Shown here piece by piece: positions 19,966-31,323 of a DNA stretch of 49,194 nucleotides. The notes beneath the pieces are model-generated. The model saw nothing but the letters and a program-made list of their open reading frames with translations, did not search any database and was not told the origin of the DNA. The stretch lies in assembly GCA_001574975.1 (NCBI GenBank), contig KQ965783.1:247985-297178 (forward strand). The letters are read 5' to 3'. Origin of the DNA: Gonapodya prolifera JEL478. Lineage: Eukaryota > Monoblepharomycota > Monoblepharidomycetes > Monoblepharidales > Gonapodyaceae. The stretch's first letter is position 1, and every line of letters begins with the position of its first letter. The position numbers were made by a program, and so were the translations under genes.

Positions 19966-20737
19966 TTAGAATCCACCAGGAATAGCTTCCGGGTCAATGG
20001 CAGCAAAACTGATACCCGTGGACTTCAACGTCCGCACAGACACCTGTAAGATGTGGACGGTTCCGGTACTCACGGTAAGAAAGGAGCAAAAGCCCCAGAC
20101 TCTTTGCTTTTCGACTCACCACCACAGTAACAGGTTTGAGAATGATGTTCAAAATATTGAGAATGAGCGAAAAAGTACCGACGTTGCCGTTCGAAATGTA
20201 AAACAAGACGTCGGACGCCAGCGAAAGGGCGAAGAGAAGGCTGGGATGGCCAGGAACAGGTTCAATGACTGAGCACGAGTGACTGGAGTGGAGTTTTGCT
20301 CACTTGAATGCCCGAATCAGTTGTTCAGGAACTTCGCTCAGTCTGCTCTGGTGAGCGAGGTAGAGCCCAAAAACTGAGCGACAGAAACCCATCAAGAATC
20401 AGCCCGGAGAGTGAATAGACATAGCTTTGTCTCGGGGACGACTCACCAGCTTCGGATTCCACGCAGCGCCGACGAATTCAACGTTGTTAGACCTTCCGAC
20501 GTCGTGAGTTCACTGCCAACAGTGAATTCACCTAACGCGACGTTGTACGATGCCGGGGACGGCGCGAGAGCTCCAAACACTATCAAATGGAAAACGCGGC
20601 GATCGGGAGGGAGGAGCAAGATGGGCTGTTAGCTCTGCCACGACATAAGCGCGTCGGCACCGCCGCAAACCCGCACTTTCGAGTCCGATGTGGGCGAGGA
20701 GAAGGGGAGTTATGTCGAGCTGGTTGAGGCGGTCCAT
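19966..20737 (-). CDS. Small membrane protein, AGTRAP-like (tentative)
   Basis: Exons that splice cleanly include FCRSVFGLYLAHQSRLSEV (~20310-20390), IEPVPGHPSLLFALSLASDV, FYISNGNVGTFSL, ILNILNIILKPVTVV (~20113-20255) and a C-terminal VSVRTLKSTGISFAAIDPEA to the stop at 19966. The segment with ILNIILKPVTVV followed by LLLLSYR resembles the LLLKPLSCCFVYHMYRE region of the angiotensin-II type-1 receptor-associated protein family, small multi-pass proteins of ER/Golgi membranes. A possible start is MDRLNQLDITPLLLAHIGL at 20737, but the exons between 20440 and 20700 are not resolved. Downstream neighbour is the protease relic; the DDB1 3' end lies ~135 bp upstream. Role in fungi unknown. Confidence 0.4.
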
Positions 20738-20871
20738 GTCGAACGGATGGCGGCAGAGGGAATGGGAATTTTGCGGTGCTGCGCTTCACTTTCGTCTTGC
20801 AACAACTTTACTCTTACTCCTCTGAATATGTATGTGCACTCAGACAAAATAGGACACCACGTCGCCCCGCC

Positions 20872-23800
20872 TCAATGACAACACCGGCTCAAGTCCTCGA
20901 CCAACTTCATCAGCGTCTGCACGTCAACCTCAAGTCGCAACCCCCCGTTCTTCCCCTCAACGACCTGCTCCTTCTGATCCGGTGACAGGTCCAGGAATCG
21001 CTCCACAATGTCCCCGTCAATAAATCCAGTCGACTCGGCGACGCGTTGGTCGTTGCAGAAGGATCTCCAACTGTTGATGAGGTGTCGCCGTGAGTTCGCT
21101 TATTGAAGTGCTTGCCGCCAAACAACTCACTAGGCATGCTCGAACCCTCCGACGGGTTTCAATATGCAATTGATGTTAGCTTCCACCTTCTGCAGCAGCG
21201 TATACACCTCGGGTTTCAGAATGGCAATTACGCCGACCGTGCCATTTACTGTGACAAACAAGAGGACGGGCTTCCCTGGTGAGTCACTGTCGGGGAAGTT
21301 CATGACAAGCGATCCTGCGGGATCGGCCGTTAGCTTCCGATTGCAATTGCGGTATTGCTCTCAATCCTCCGAAACTCACCTGGCCTGAACCTGTTCACCA
21401 TATCTCCTAAATGCCACTCTCCCACGCCCACCAGCCTCTTCCTATCATCCTCCGTCCCATCTTCGACCCTCCTGACCGCCAACATGTTGTAACTGCTCTC
21501 AGCCCCAACGGCGACGTTCGCGTCCACCATCCCCACTGCAGTCATCCAATTGGTACCATAGTCCCTCGCTACTTCGACGAGGGTATCTGTGGGAGGATTC
21601 CCAGAGAGTTGGTAGGAGAGATAGGAAACCGACTTCATGAGGTCGGCGACGGCGATGACTTCGCCAAGAACAGAGAGTTGCAGGGCCAAGATGTGGCCGT
21701 GGTGCGCGCATACCCTGATAAGGACAGGGTCGTCACCAGTCGACAGGCGGTACATCAGTACCTAACGGACGTTGCGGAATGAGTTCGGAACTCAGAATCC
21801 CTCCTTGAAAGCCGTTGAAAACCACAAGCCGCTGCTCACCTTACTATTCACCCCAGCCACCACCCTCCCCTTCATCTCTTCCAAGCAGTACACCGCACCC
21901 AACACCTCCGCTTGCGCAACCACGCGAACGCGCTTCATCTCTGTCACTTCGAGCACGAGGATCCGGCCTCTGGACGGTTCATCTTCGTCGGTGGGGTCGG
22001 AAAACGCCGTGCCAAGGACGTATACGGGGGTCGTATGACCTGAGAAGGTCAGGGAGGTGAGGGCGGTGGGTAGTTCCGTCGCGTCGAGTTCTAGCGAGTC
22101 GAGGGCTGCAGGATCCAGAGTGACGCGATAACAATGAGTCATGTGTATCTCACGCTGAGCCAACACGACTAAACACCCCTAAAACCCACCTTCAAACGAC
22201 CTCTCATCCACAATCCTGAAATACCCCGTCTCCTCCTCCGCCCCCGTTCCCGTGGGATCCCTCACGACCCTGGACGTGGCGATACCAAACGTCTTCGAGC
22301 CCTCCTGGTGCGCAATCCGGCGTGGCATCTCGCCCAGGGGAATCGACTTGACGTGCACTTTAGTGACCTCGTCCACGCTCCCGATGACAAGCCTGTCTTC
22401 GGTCGCGACGGCGACGGCAGCGGGGAAGGAAGGTGTTGCGAAGGGCGCGGCTGAGGAGACGTCGCGCAGGTCTACGGGGGAGAAGAGCAGTTTGCGGCCT
22501 GAGGAATGCACGATGGTGGGGCGGTCTGACGAGGCAAAGACGTGTGGTGGTGAGGAAGGGGTTGGACGGAATGGCGATAGCCGAATGGGTTGGGAGCCAA
22601 GCGAGACTTTGCGCCTGGACGAGAGCCGACCGGTTGGGTCGATGAGGTATGTTATAAGCTGACCATCGCCTGTTGGAGGTCCATGTGGTGAGTACACCAA
22701 CTCGACCAAGCGCCCCACCCGCTCCCACAAACTCACCCATCCCCACCATGACATACTGCACGCCCTCCAACTCCGCCATCACGACCGACCTCGGCACCAC
22801 ATCACCTCCCACATCCTCCCTCTCGACCTCCACCAACCCAGGGACACTCAACACCCGCACGCTATTATCCGTCCACAGCCCCACCGCCACGAACTCGGCA
22901 GGCTCGCCCTCCCGAAGCGGCGACACGTCCACGCACGCAACTTCCTGCTCCATCGCGCGGCGCGATACGAATTCAAGATCAGGTCGCCCGATTGGGACCG
23001 TGAAGTACACGACGGTGCCCCCCGCCAGGGCCACGACCACCTGCGTCGGGCTGCACGCGGCGGCGGTGATGTGTGCGCCGCCCTCGGGTGTCCACTCGGC
23101 GAGTTTCATGGCCATGTCCTTGTCGGCCAGCACGACCGCCTCGGGAGTGACTTGAAGCACGCAATCAGCGGCCATGGTGGCGAGAAGAAGCGAGGGGGAG
23201 GAGGAGACCAGTGCGGCGGGGTCGTGTTCGGAGAGCTCGGAGGTGGATGGATCGACGAGGAGGAAGCGGGTCTCGGCTGCGAAGGAGAGGGCGAGCGTCG
23301 TGTGGTATCTGGAGGTGTGGGTGCATGGTTTCGGTGAATTGGGATAGGGTTCTTGGTTTCTGTATCCATTCACCTCACAAACAGCACCAACTCACTTTGC
23401 TCCAAACCCCTCTCTCAAACTCCACACCCCCCTCACACCCTCGACTTCCACACCCGCAATCTCACTCACACCCACACCGTTCCTGACTACCCTCACACTC
23501 CCATCCTTGAACCCTCCGCAGCACGCTACAACAGTCCCTTGTCCGCGCCCATCCAGATCCACAACGGTGAAATCCACAATGGGGGACAGCGAAGGGTACG
23601 TCGCGAGAACGTCGAACAACTGGGGCGGGTCCGTCGGTGGCGCGGTCGTGGACGGGTGCGTGAGGAGGTGCAGCAGCTGCGAGTCCCCGAAATGGGACCC
23701 GACAAAGACCAAGTCCGGGTTCAAGTGGACCAAGCAAGTCGGGGACGACGTGACGCCGAGGGGTTCGAGGGACATGCTGTTCACGATGCCCTCGCCGTTG

Positions 23801-25633
23801 ATGTGCAGTAGGAGAAGCGTGAGCGAGCCGTAGTGGTCGGCGAGGAGGAAGCGAGATGATGTGGGTGTGCTGGCGAGGTGGGTTGCGCTGGTTTGTGTGG
23901 GCGAGTGAGTAGGTGAGGTCAGTAAATGAGTGGGCGAAACAGCGGGTGACTTGAAAAAAAAAAACTGTTTTTCATTCCTCGGAAGAAGCATCAATCCGAG
24001 ACCGTCGCAAGAGCTCCGGCCACCACCCAGCACCTTTCCTTGCCCAGCCCAACACCCATTCCTTTTACCCACACCACCATCAATTACTCACGCCTTAACA
24101 ATCGTCACCTCCATCGGCACCGACACGACTCTCCGGCCCGAATTATCAACGTAACTAATCGTCTGCTCGCCAATGATCAGAACGCCGCCTGCCGGGTATG
24201 TGGATCAAGTGTTAATGATGTGTGGTAAATCACGGTCCAGGCAATCGCCATTGCTTCCGCTTTCGCTCGGCCCCTCGGTTATGCATGCCTCGCACCCCGC
24301 TCCACGCCCCCAACACCCGCAAGACACCCACCAACAGGCCCCGGCACGGCCACCAACACCGCGGCCCCTGGCTCGACCTTGTCGAGCTTCCACCCCTGCT
24401 CCAAATCCCTCTCCAAATGCGCCATATTCACACTATACGTGCGCAGGTGGCGCGCGTCTTTGTGGTCCTGGTACAGTACGGCGAGGGTCGGGCGGGTGCG
24501 AGCGTCGGTGACGTGCAGGAAGCAGAGGGAGAGGATGGAGTTTTCGTCGAGCCGGAGGACGTGCGGGAGGGAGAGGTCGCCGAGTTTGGGCGTGCGTGTG
24601 GAGGTGGCGGTGGAGTTGGCACCGGCGCCCACACCCATCCCGGACGTTCCGACAGACGCGCCACGTCCGCCCAGCTCCCTTAACTGGACCTCCGTATTCG
24701 CGACCGCAAAAATCTTGACGCTGCCTTGGTACACATGCAGTGCGACGCACCGGGCCAATGGGTCGACGCACCCAATCTGTCCTGCGTCGGTCGGCCTTCC
24801 CGTCCGTTCCGACGCGTCGCCCGTGACTTCGGTGTGGAAGGACGAGGTGAAGACGTCCCAGGACAGAACACAGTATTGGTACCGCTCGGTGGAGAGGAAG
24901 AGCAGGTCGGTCGAGCGGGACTGGGTGGGAAGTGGTGAGGGGGAGTGTGGTGGGATGTGTGGGGTTTGTGAGGTGTGTGGGATGCAAGGATGCGATTGGA
25001 GAGGAGAGCACTGAGAGTTCCTCGACACGCGCTCCGCTCCGCGCTGTGTCATTCACGCTTCGAGCAGATCATTCGCTCCGGCGGATTCATCCACCACTGT
25101 CAATCAATATACGCTCTGCGCTGGATAATCGCGCTTCGCGCAAGGTCATTCGCCTCTGGCGGACAGCCTTGGTCAGCGCTATCGCGCTTAGGCCTCGGGG
25201 TCCTCCCTCCGCTCGCTCTGCTCGCTCCGGTCGGACCGCTCGGTCGACCCACCTGCGGCCTAAACAACTCCATGACCGCGATCCTTCCAAAAACATTCGC
25301 GGCATGGACCAGCCTGATTCCGTCCCCTGCACCTGCGCACTCGTAGACCTCCATGCGCGATCCCTTAGCCACGAGCAGGTTGAGCGTGTCTGGCCCGGTA
25401 AAGTGTCCCCTGACAGCATGTCCGACAGACGTTGCGTGGTGTGCCGTCACTGCATATGCGTTGAGCGCCTGAGCGGTGGTGGGACGGTGGAGCGGGTGGA
25501 GCGGGTGTTGGAAGGGGCGACGGAGACGGAGGGGGCGAGGGCGAGCGTCAGAAAAGGTGAGAAACGCGGCGAATCGAACTCCTTTCGCTTCCACGCCCGC
25601 GCTCGCGTCCTCTTCCGCGTGTCTGCTCACCAT
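20872..25633 (-). CDS. DDB1: DDB1 homologue (UV-damaged DNA-binding / CUL4 adaptor)
   Basis: A multi-exon gene with good agreement to DDB1 along its length. Exon 2 (25253-25468) gives NAYAVTAHHATSVGHAVRGHF, LNLLVAKGSRMEVYE and IAVMELFRPQ; exon 3 (from 24920) gives TDLLFLSTERYQYCVLSWD, RTGRPTDAGQIGCVDP. Further exons give LIIGEQTISYVDNSGRR, SPIVDFTVVDLDGRGQGTVV, VACVDVSPLREGE, FVAVGLWTDNSVRVLSVPGL, HGHILALQLSVLGEVIAVAD, then LMKSVSYLSYQL and SYNMLAVRR, VGEWHLGDMVNRF. The C-terminal part runs from FINGDIVERFLDLSPDQ-like sequence to LMKLVEDLSRCCH. DDB1 is a three-propeller scaffold that links CUL4 ligase to DCAF receptors in DNA repair and turnover. The first coding exon is ATG alone at 25631-25633. 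Intron 24921-25252 is introner-like. No lesion seen. Confidence 0.9.
24921..25252 (-). mobile_element. Introner-like element, copy B (intron of DDB1)
   Basis: This intron splices FRPQ to SRSTDLLFLSTE, a perfect DDB1 join (donor GTGGGT, acceptor ACCCAG). Starting about 17 nt after the donor, the minus strand has GGAGCGAGCAGAGCGAGCGG, then CCCCGAGGCCTAAGCGCGA and GCGCGAAGCGCGA, all shared with copy C at 41468-41691. Its 3' half occurs twice: a second block near 25030-25085 reads CGAATGATCTGCTCGAAGCG, TGAATGACACAGCGCGGAGC. The remaining 3' part (24921-25015) is unrelated pyrimidine-rich DNA. Confidence 0.65.
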
Positions 25634-26019
25634 CGATGCGAATGGACAGTGCTGCGGTCACCGATCTTCACCTTCCACAAGTCATTCTTACTTCATTTCT
25701 ACCCTACTTCCACGCACTCCCCAATGAGCCGCCATCGCCCCGCACCGCCACAGTTGTCTCCACCAGACACGCGCGTGGCGTTCGACACGCAACCGATGCT
25801 GCCGCTGACTTTTCTCGAGATTCCTGCGATGCCGGACACGTCGGCGGTGGAAAACGATAACGACAACGTGCATGCGGTGGTGCACGCCGATGCGGGCGGG
25901 GTGGATGGGCTGGGTGGGCGCGAATCTCGATGATACCGGGTTGAGTCGCCATTGACCACCTGCACCTTCCGCCAATAACCGCGCAATCACCGCACATCCT
26001 CCGCTGATTTACACCAGAC
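25634..26019. promoter_or_regulatory. Shared divergent promoter region of DDB1 and APC10
   Basis: The two start codons face away from each other across 386 bp. No clear TATA box is visible. Frames in it are overlapping and uninformative. Shared regulation is inferred from the layout only. Confidence 0.4.
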
Positions 26020-27234
26020 ATGACAGACAAGGTTGACATCGGGAACCTCGCCACGTGGGTCCTGTCCACCTACAAGCCAGGCATGGGTGTCGAGGAGCTG
26101 CGGGATGGAAATCTAGAGACTTTCTGGCAGTGAGTTCCAACGGTGGGGAAAGGGGTGAAAGTGAAGAGAATGGGGTGAAGTGGAGATGAGAGAGAGAAAA
26201 TGTGAATCGGCTGTCTGGATGATATGTACCATCATGTTCAGGGAACCGTAATTTCAAAAGCAGGAAATTATCAACGTTCAGGGAAGGGCAAGACACGCAA
26301 GTATTTAAAGACTGGATCAATACGCGTTCCGGAAACGCAAACGTGCCTTTTGTCCTCCCTCACCCTGCGGCCTACGTTCCACACCCTGAACCACCCTAAC
26401 AACTTCCCATCCCCCCCTTACCCCCCTCTCTCCGTCCCCCAGATCCGACGGCCCCCTCCCCCACTACCTCACCCTGCGCTTCCCCACCCTCGCTTTCATC
26501 TCCCACATCTCGCTCTTCCTCGACTTCAAGAACGACGAGTCGTATACGCCATCCCGGTTCGCCGTGTTTGCAGGCTATACCGCGGGGGATCTCGAGGAAG
26601 TAAGGGCGGTCGAGGTGGATGAGCCCTGTGGGTGGGTCGAGGTCGATGTGAGGGTGGAGGGGAGGGAGGGGGAGAGGTACGTGGTTTGTGTCCGAGGCCT
26701 AAGTGCGAAGCGCTGTCCGAGGATTCTTTCGCGGAGCGATCCCAATGCCTGTGCACGAAAGGTGCGAGAATGGATCAGTGGGTTGGGCGTTGATCCTCTG
26801 ACAATCATTTCGTCACTTCAATCTCTCCTATCCACCTTCCCGTTCCTCAAATCCCCTCCTCCCTCCTCCCTCCTCCCCCCTCCCCCCTCCTACCCGCCTC
26901 CGCGGCCACTCCACACTCCGCACCTCAGACGTCCCCTCCGCGCACACATGCTCCAACTCGCCGTCCTCGCCAACCACGCAAACGGCAAGGACGCGCACGT
27001 TAGACTCGTGAGGGTATTTGGGCCCAGACGGTGAGTTGGTGCTTTGGAGCAGGCGGTGGGACGTGGGGGTGGGGGTCGAGAGCGCGGCGTGGCACCCCGC
27101 GAGGGCTTTAGTGACGTTGACGCGTACTGATGGTATGAACCTTCACTGGGGATCCTAGGACCCACACGACACCGGCGGATGCGGAGTGGAGTTTGGGAAA
27201 GGTGGGCGGGAGAAGGTATGCGCAGTTGCGGTGA
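26020..27234 (+). CDS. APC10: APC10/DOC1, anaphase-promoting complex subunit
   Basis: Four exons: 26020-26129, 26443-26676, 26929-27030 and 27159-27234; 522 nt, 173 residues. The DOC/galactose-binding-like fold is read as IGNLATWVLSTYKPGMGVEE, LRDGNLETFWQSDG (human-type GSQAVWSLSSCKPGFGVDQ, LRDDNLETYWQSDG), then HISLFLDFKNDESYTPSRF, PCGWVEVDV and MLQLAVLANHANGKDAHVR. APC10 helps the anaphase-promoting complex recruit D-box substrates and boosts processive ubiquitination in mitosis. The length is that of the family, and the C-terminus is a short basic tail (RRYAQLR); the usual Ile-Arg tail is not evident. Divergent from DDB1. Confidence 0.9.
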
Positions 27235-27361
27235 CAGTGCTGGAGGAGCTTCGGAAGGGGCGACAATCGCCCCAAACTTGTCTAGCGACCCCCGCCCGCT
27301 CCTCGTGACAGAAATATATTACATTTTCAATATTTCAAAGCTTGAGTTCAATTCCTCCAAG

Positions 27362-28130
27362 ATATGATGCTTTCAGGACAAGTACCACCATTTAACAGCA
27401 ATTTTTCATCCGGACGATTCGTCGATTTGCTCGTCATCGCTGCCTGCCTCTGCCGCTTCCTGGTGCCAGCCACAGTACCCGTACTGACAATATTACCCTT
27501 CGTTTCGGTGAATTCATGCGCGATTTGAACTTCGTGATCCGCTTTTCCGCCATGTATGCGCACGATTTCGTTAAATAAAGCGTCCAATATAGATTGCAGT
27601 GATCCCATAACATAGTTGATCGATCGGACAGTAATTGCAAGAGGTTTTCCTTTGATGGGAATGAATTGTGTAATGACTGTCACACATTCAGCCATGAAAA
27701 CTATCAATGAATATCATGTTATATGACAAAGCATGATGTGGATGAAAATCAACAAATCCTCACGGTTTCTGATCTGATCCACGTATTCCTCGCAGAGGGC
27801 AGAGTTTTCCTTTGCAAAATCACCCTAAATGACAATGTTCAATCGTTTCTCCTCTGCCTTCTGTAATTCTTTGCGAAGAGATTGAAGGGTGCTCATGACA
27901 CCAAGCGCTACGGCCTCTGGTCCTGGAAGTGATAGTCTTCGTCGCACACCGTTCGCAGATGGAGATGGGCGAATGGACATCACGGCATTTTCGACAGGTT
28001 CAGATGCCCTCCTTCCTGAAACTTCAAGAGTTTCCAGTAGACATTTTCTTTGAAGAGATCACGGAGAATGATCGATTGTGGTGATCCATTTGCGAACGTT
28101 TTCTCGTAGAATCCGATGATTTCATTTCCC
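27362..28130 (-). pseudogene. Unrecognised coiled-coil gene, decayed, next to the transposon end
   Basis: Minus-strand coding-like pieces occur in different frames. GNEIIGFYEKTFANGSPQS and IILRDLFKEN (~28030-28130) are followed, shifted by one frame, by RRASEPVENAVMSIRPSPS, RRRLSLPGPEAV and a coil STLQSLRKELQKAEEKR. An in-frame TAG near 27826 then interrupts LNIVI-GDFAKENSALCEEY. A further exon (27362-27700) reads FMAECVTVITQFIPIKGKP, VRSINYVMGSLQSILDALF and ends with a basic RKRQRQAA stretch. The inverted-repeat transposon begins ~40 bp upstream at 28167, so the 5' end may have been cut off by its insertion. I do not recognise the family. Confidence 0.4.
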
Positions 28131-28171
28131 AATTCCCTGACGAGTGATGTGGATGTTACGTTGGGTATGCC

Positions 28172-28202
28172 GTGTTTTTGGTCTCACGCCCAAACCATTT
28201 AG
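28172..28202 (+). repeat. Left terminal inverted repeat of the transposon
   Basis: Pairs with 31324-31354 in inverted orientation, with one mismatch in 31 (G at the left, C in the reverse complement of the right, after GTCTCAC). Confidence 0.75.
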
Positions 28203-28265
28203 TTTATTTGAATATATTGAACATTTTGCATATTTTGCGACACCGCCCAAAGCACCCCGTCCGCG

Positions 28266-29120
28266 ATGGAAATCGAGACTCACATCACTCGCGAGGACTT
28301 CAGGCGGCTCATGATGGATGGCCAGACCATTGCGCAGATCCATCATTCAGCGGCGACAACCCGATGGCATTCTTCCCCGCGGCTGTTCCGTCATCAGCAC
28401 CAAGAGATTCACAAAGATGCTGGGCATACGGTATCAATCGAACATTTCAGATGATGAACTGGACGTGCTGGTGGCAGAAGCGGTTGCCGATGTGAGTGTT
28501 CTTCACCAATCATTGTTTCCTGCCCAAAACCTCACAATTCGGGACAGGCAGGACACCCAGACGGCACTGAGAGTATCCAGTTGCTTCTGCGAGGGAGCCT
28601 TGAGGGCAACATCAGCTCAAAACAGGTGCAGGAATCCCTTCGACGGGTCTATCCACAACACCTCCAGACAACAATGGACAGGTGCCATGCAAAGATTACT
28701 CAAGGGGTAATTATTGCGCCATACTTTGGCTGGCAGTATCATGTGGACCAGAATGAGGTCCTTGCAATGTGAGTGTGTGTGCGTGGTTGGATGCTTCCCT
28801 CCAGCACCCTTTGTACAAAACACTCAGTTGCTTGATAGGTATGGCGTGTTCTACTTCCACTGTATTGACTGCAACTTGTGTTTTAGCCCTTATGTGATTG
28901 TGTCCAAAACCAAGAGCCCCCATCTTTATCTATGAGCACAGCTAATGGTATGTACATGGTAGTTGTAAAAAGTTGTGACTTCATGTTGTTACAACAACCT
29001 TGCTTGCTCAGGCATGCTATCCTGCAATATGGTCTACCAGACTCTCCATGGGCAAACAAGGGAACAGAAGCCCATCTTGCAACATTTGTTCCACAACTCT
29101 TGACACACAAGCATTCCAAT
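28266..29120 (+). pseudogene. Integrase-core (DDE/rve) transposase relic
   Basis: Pieces in several frames follow the order of the integrase-core family. MEIETHITREDFRRLMMDG leads to STKRFTKMLGIRYQSNI, ISDDELDVLVAEAV, SSKQVQESLRRVYPQHL, then the first catalytic motif YHVDQNEVLAM, YGVFYFHCID, and LQYGLPDSPWANKGTEAHL. In relatives the last motif usually contains DKGTE; here the Asp is Asn (NKGTE). Frameshifts and one intron-like gap (28770-28838) break the frame, and the expected downstream part is not found. Inactive relic. Confidence 0.55.
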
Positions 29121-30297
29121 TAAGAGCAAGAAAGCATTCCACTAGTTGAGTCTGTGCACAACACACCTGTGGAGTGTCCATGGTGCTACACAACCTAGGT
29201 GAGCTGCACAAGCCTGTAATCTGCAGGAACATGTATTTGTGATCAAATATACATAACAAGTCATAATGTGCATGGAATTCACCTGCAGGAACATGATGCC
29301 AACCTTAGGGCACGTCCTGCAGGTGTGCACAACTAAACCCGCGGCCACAGTAGTGGCACAGCAGCTAATACGCAACACTCATACTACTCTATATTCCCCA
29401 TTAGTGGATGTCAGTGTGACACCAAGCTTCTGTCTGCAGAAACAGGTTTAAAATTTGTAATCTTGAAAGTATGGATCTTCACTTGAATGGTCTTGACTTT
29501 GGTGCTCAGAACCATTGGAATGGCTGTGCAAATGAGAGTGTTGCGCCTGTAGACACCCAGAGGCTGGTTGATGCACTGATCAAAACACAATGTTATGTCA
29601 CCATTTACATCTTAATCAAAAGTCACTTACACCAAGCAAAATGCTGTCTTCTTTGCATCCAATGAAATACAGCTCACAAGCAATGGAGCTCTGTGTTCCA
29701 GGACCTTGAAAACATTTCCAATGTAAGTCTTTCTGTAGCCAGCTCTCCCCAACAGCAAGTTGCCTGCAACTTACTTGAGCCTGTATTGAAACCCACTGCC
29801 AAACTTGTTGTGGCTATAACACATGTGTGTAATTTTGATGACATCAAATTGATGTTGCACAATTCCTCACATTTTGGGAGAGCTAGAGGACTGACACTGG
29901 TAAGAGAGCCAATCTTTGCTGGAGCACTTGCACCAATTAGATGGCTCAAAGGAATTGTTGGGTGAATATTTTTGGAGATGCAAATGCCAATGATCAGTTA
30001 CCATGATACTGTAACATGAAACTTACAAAGCAGGGATGCTGCAGGACTGGGTGTGGTCCCAAGCACTCCCCTACCCTGATTAAGTTTTGACCATGTGTCT
30101 AGGCCAGGTGTATAGTGAATTGGAGCTTGAAAAATCATGATGTGTTGCAGGACTCACCTGAAGCTGCACCAACAATCACAGGATATCCAACCATTCCTCC
30201 ACCAATGCCAGGCTGAGACCAACCTTTGGTGGTGATGCTGTATTAAGACCAGCCCCCTTGTAGAGTATGAGACCCAAGAAAGTTGACACGAGTACTG

Positions 30298-30978
30298 TCA
30301 CACATTCAACTTATCTAACTGAGTGCTTGAAGCAGGTCTTGAACATGGAGCTGTCACTGCCTTTCTAGAGCTCCTTGAGCCCTGCGCAACACCCTTGGCA
30401 GGAACCAGAAGTACTCTTCCAACGTTATCAAATGGATAAGTGGGCAAGGAAAGGTGCTGGGCAACTTGGAATGCTGGGGTGAGCTGGTTTTGGGCCAACC
30501 CTCCCATTTGAGGTGGAGAAGGAAGCTGAAATCTGAATTCTGTGCCAGTATTGCCATGATGAGCAGCAGCATGAAGGGCTGAAAGGTGGTCCGCGTAGAT
30601 CCCCAACACAAACTCTGATGGAAACCAGGCTCCAAGAGAGGAATTGTCAACGCCCCTGTTTCCAATAAAAGGCGTCAGCACCATTCCTTTGAGAATGGCA
30701 CATCCAAGCACCCACAGCTGTCTGGATGCATCCACAGAGCCAATCATGTTTGATGCAATTGGGATTCCTGCTGCTCCACTTCCAGGTAGAGAAGGATTAG
30801 TGCAAGTGAGGCCCACAGTTGTGTAATTACCGCCATTCTGGACGCAAAAGAAGATGTTTTGAGGTGCAATGAGCTTGACCTGTGTGTTGTTGGTAAGGTT
30901 GACAAGAAGAAACTCTCCAACAACGTTGAACACTGTCTGAATTGCACCAACTGAAACTACGGAATGCAGTGTAAACAC
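30298..30978 (-). CDS. Unrecognised 226-codon ORF inside the CpG-poor transposon interior
   Basis: The longest clean frame of the CpG-poor block, with ATG at 30978. It reads VGEFLLVNLTNNTQVKLIAP, QNIFFCVQNGGNYTTVGLTC, SRQLWVLGCAILKGMVL, SEFVLGIYADHLSALHAAAH and ends KAVTAPCSRPASSTQL. Potential N-glycosylation sites (NLTN, NNTQ, NYTT) hint at a secreted product, but there is no signal peptide. Codon choice is rich in TG/CA and poor in CG, unlike neighbouring genes. It could be one exon of a longer minus-strand gene together with frames at 31824-33260. No family recognised. Confidence 0.35.
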   Translation of the reverse strand: MFTLHSVVSVGAIQTVFNVVGEFLLVNLTNNTQVKLIAPQNIFFCVQNGGNYTTVGLTCTNPSLPGSGAAGIPIASNMIGSVDASRQLWVLGCAILKGMVLTPFIGNRGVDNSSLGAWFPSEFVLGIYADHLSALHAAAHHGNTGTEFRFQLPSPPQMGGLAQNQLTPAFQVAQHLSLPTYPFDNVGRVLLVPAKGVAQGSRSSRKAVTAPCSRPASSTQLDKLNV

Positions 30979-31323
30979 AAAGCCAACACCATGTCTGACT
31001 CAAAGAATTGTGGTGCCAACTTGCCTGGAACATCCACTCTCTTGCCGTTCACTGTGCAGAACACCATTTCAACTCAATTACCACGAAGAAGAGAAAATGG
31101 ATGCTTTCAAAGACAGCTGTAGTGCCAAAAGGCTGCGTCATGGCTAGTAAGCAGGTGGGTTGCGCTTGTCATGGCAATTTGAGGTGCCATTCAGATGCCT
31201 CCATTGAGGTGGGTGTGACAATGTGGGTCTTCCATGTCTGGGGATGTCAGAGAGCATGCTAGCCTTGTTTCATGATACTCTATTTGAATGTAATTGGTTA
31301 CAGGTGGTAATTAACAAAAAGTG

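Noticed and set aside
24279-25052. Start of a separate gene at ATG 25052
   Set aside because: The frame before 24920 is intron sequence (introner-like element). The coding match to DDB1 begins exactly at the acceptor 24920.
25570-25590. B-box-like GGAGTTCGATTCG on the minus strand, suggesting a tRNA or SINE
   Set aside because: No A-box, acceptor stem or cloverleaf can be formed around it; it lies in intron 1 of DDB1.
25688-25990. Overlapping ORFs between DDB1 and APC10
   Set aside because: They occur in several frames and both strands of a CG-rich divergent promoter, with no domain; chance frames are expected there.
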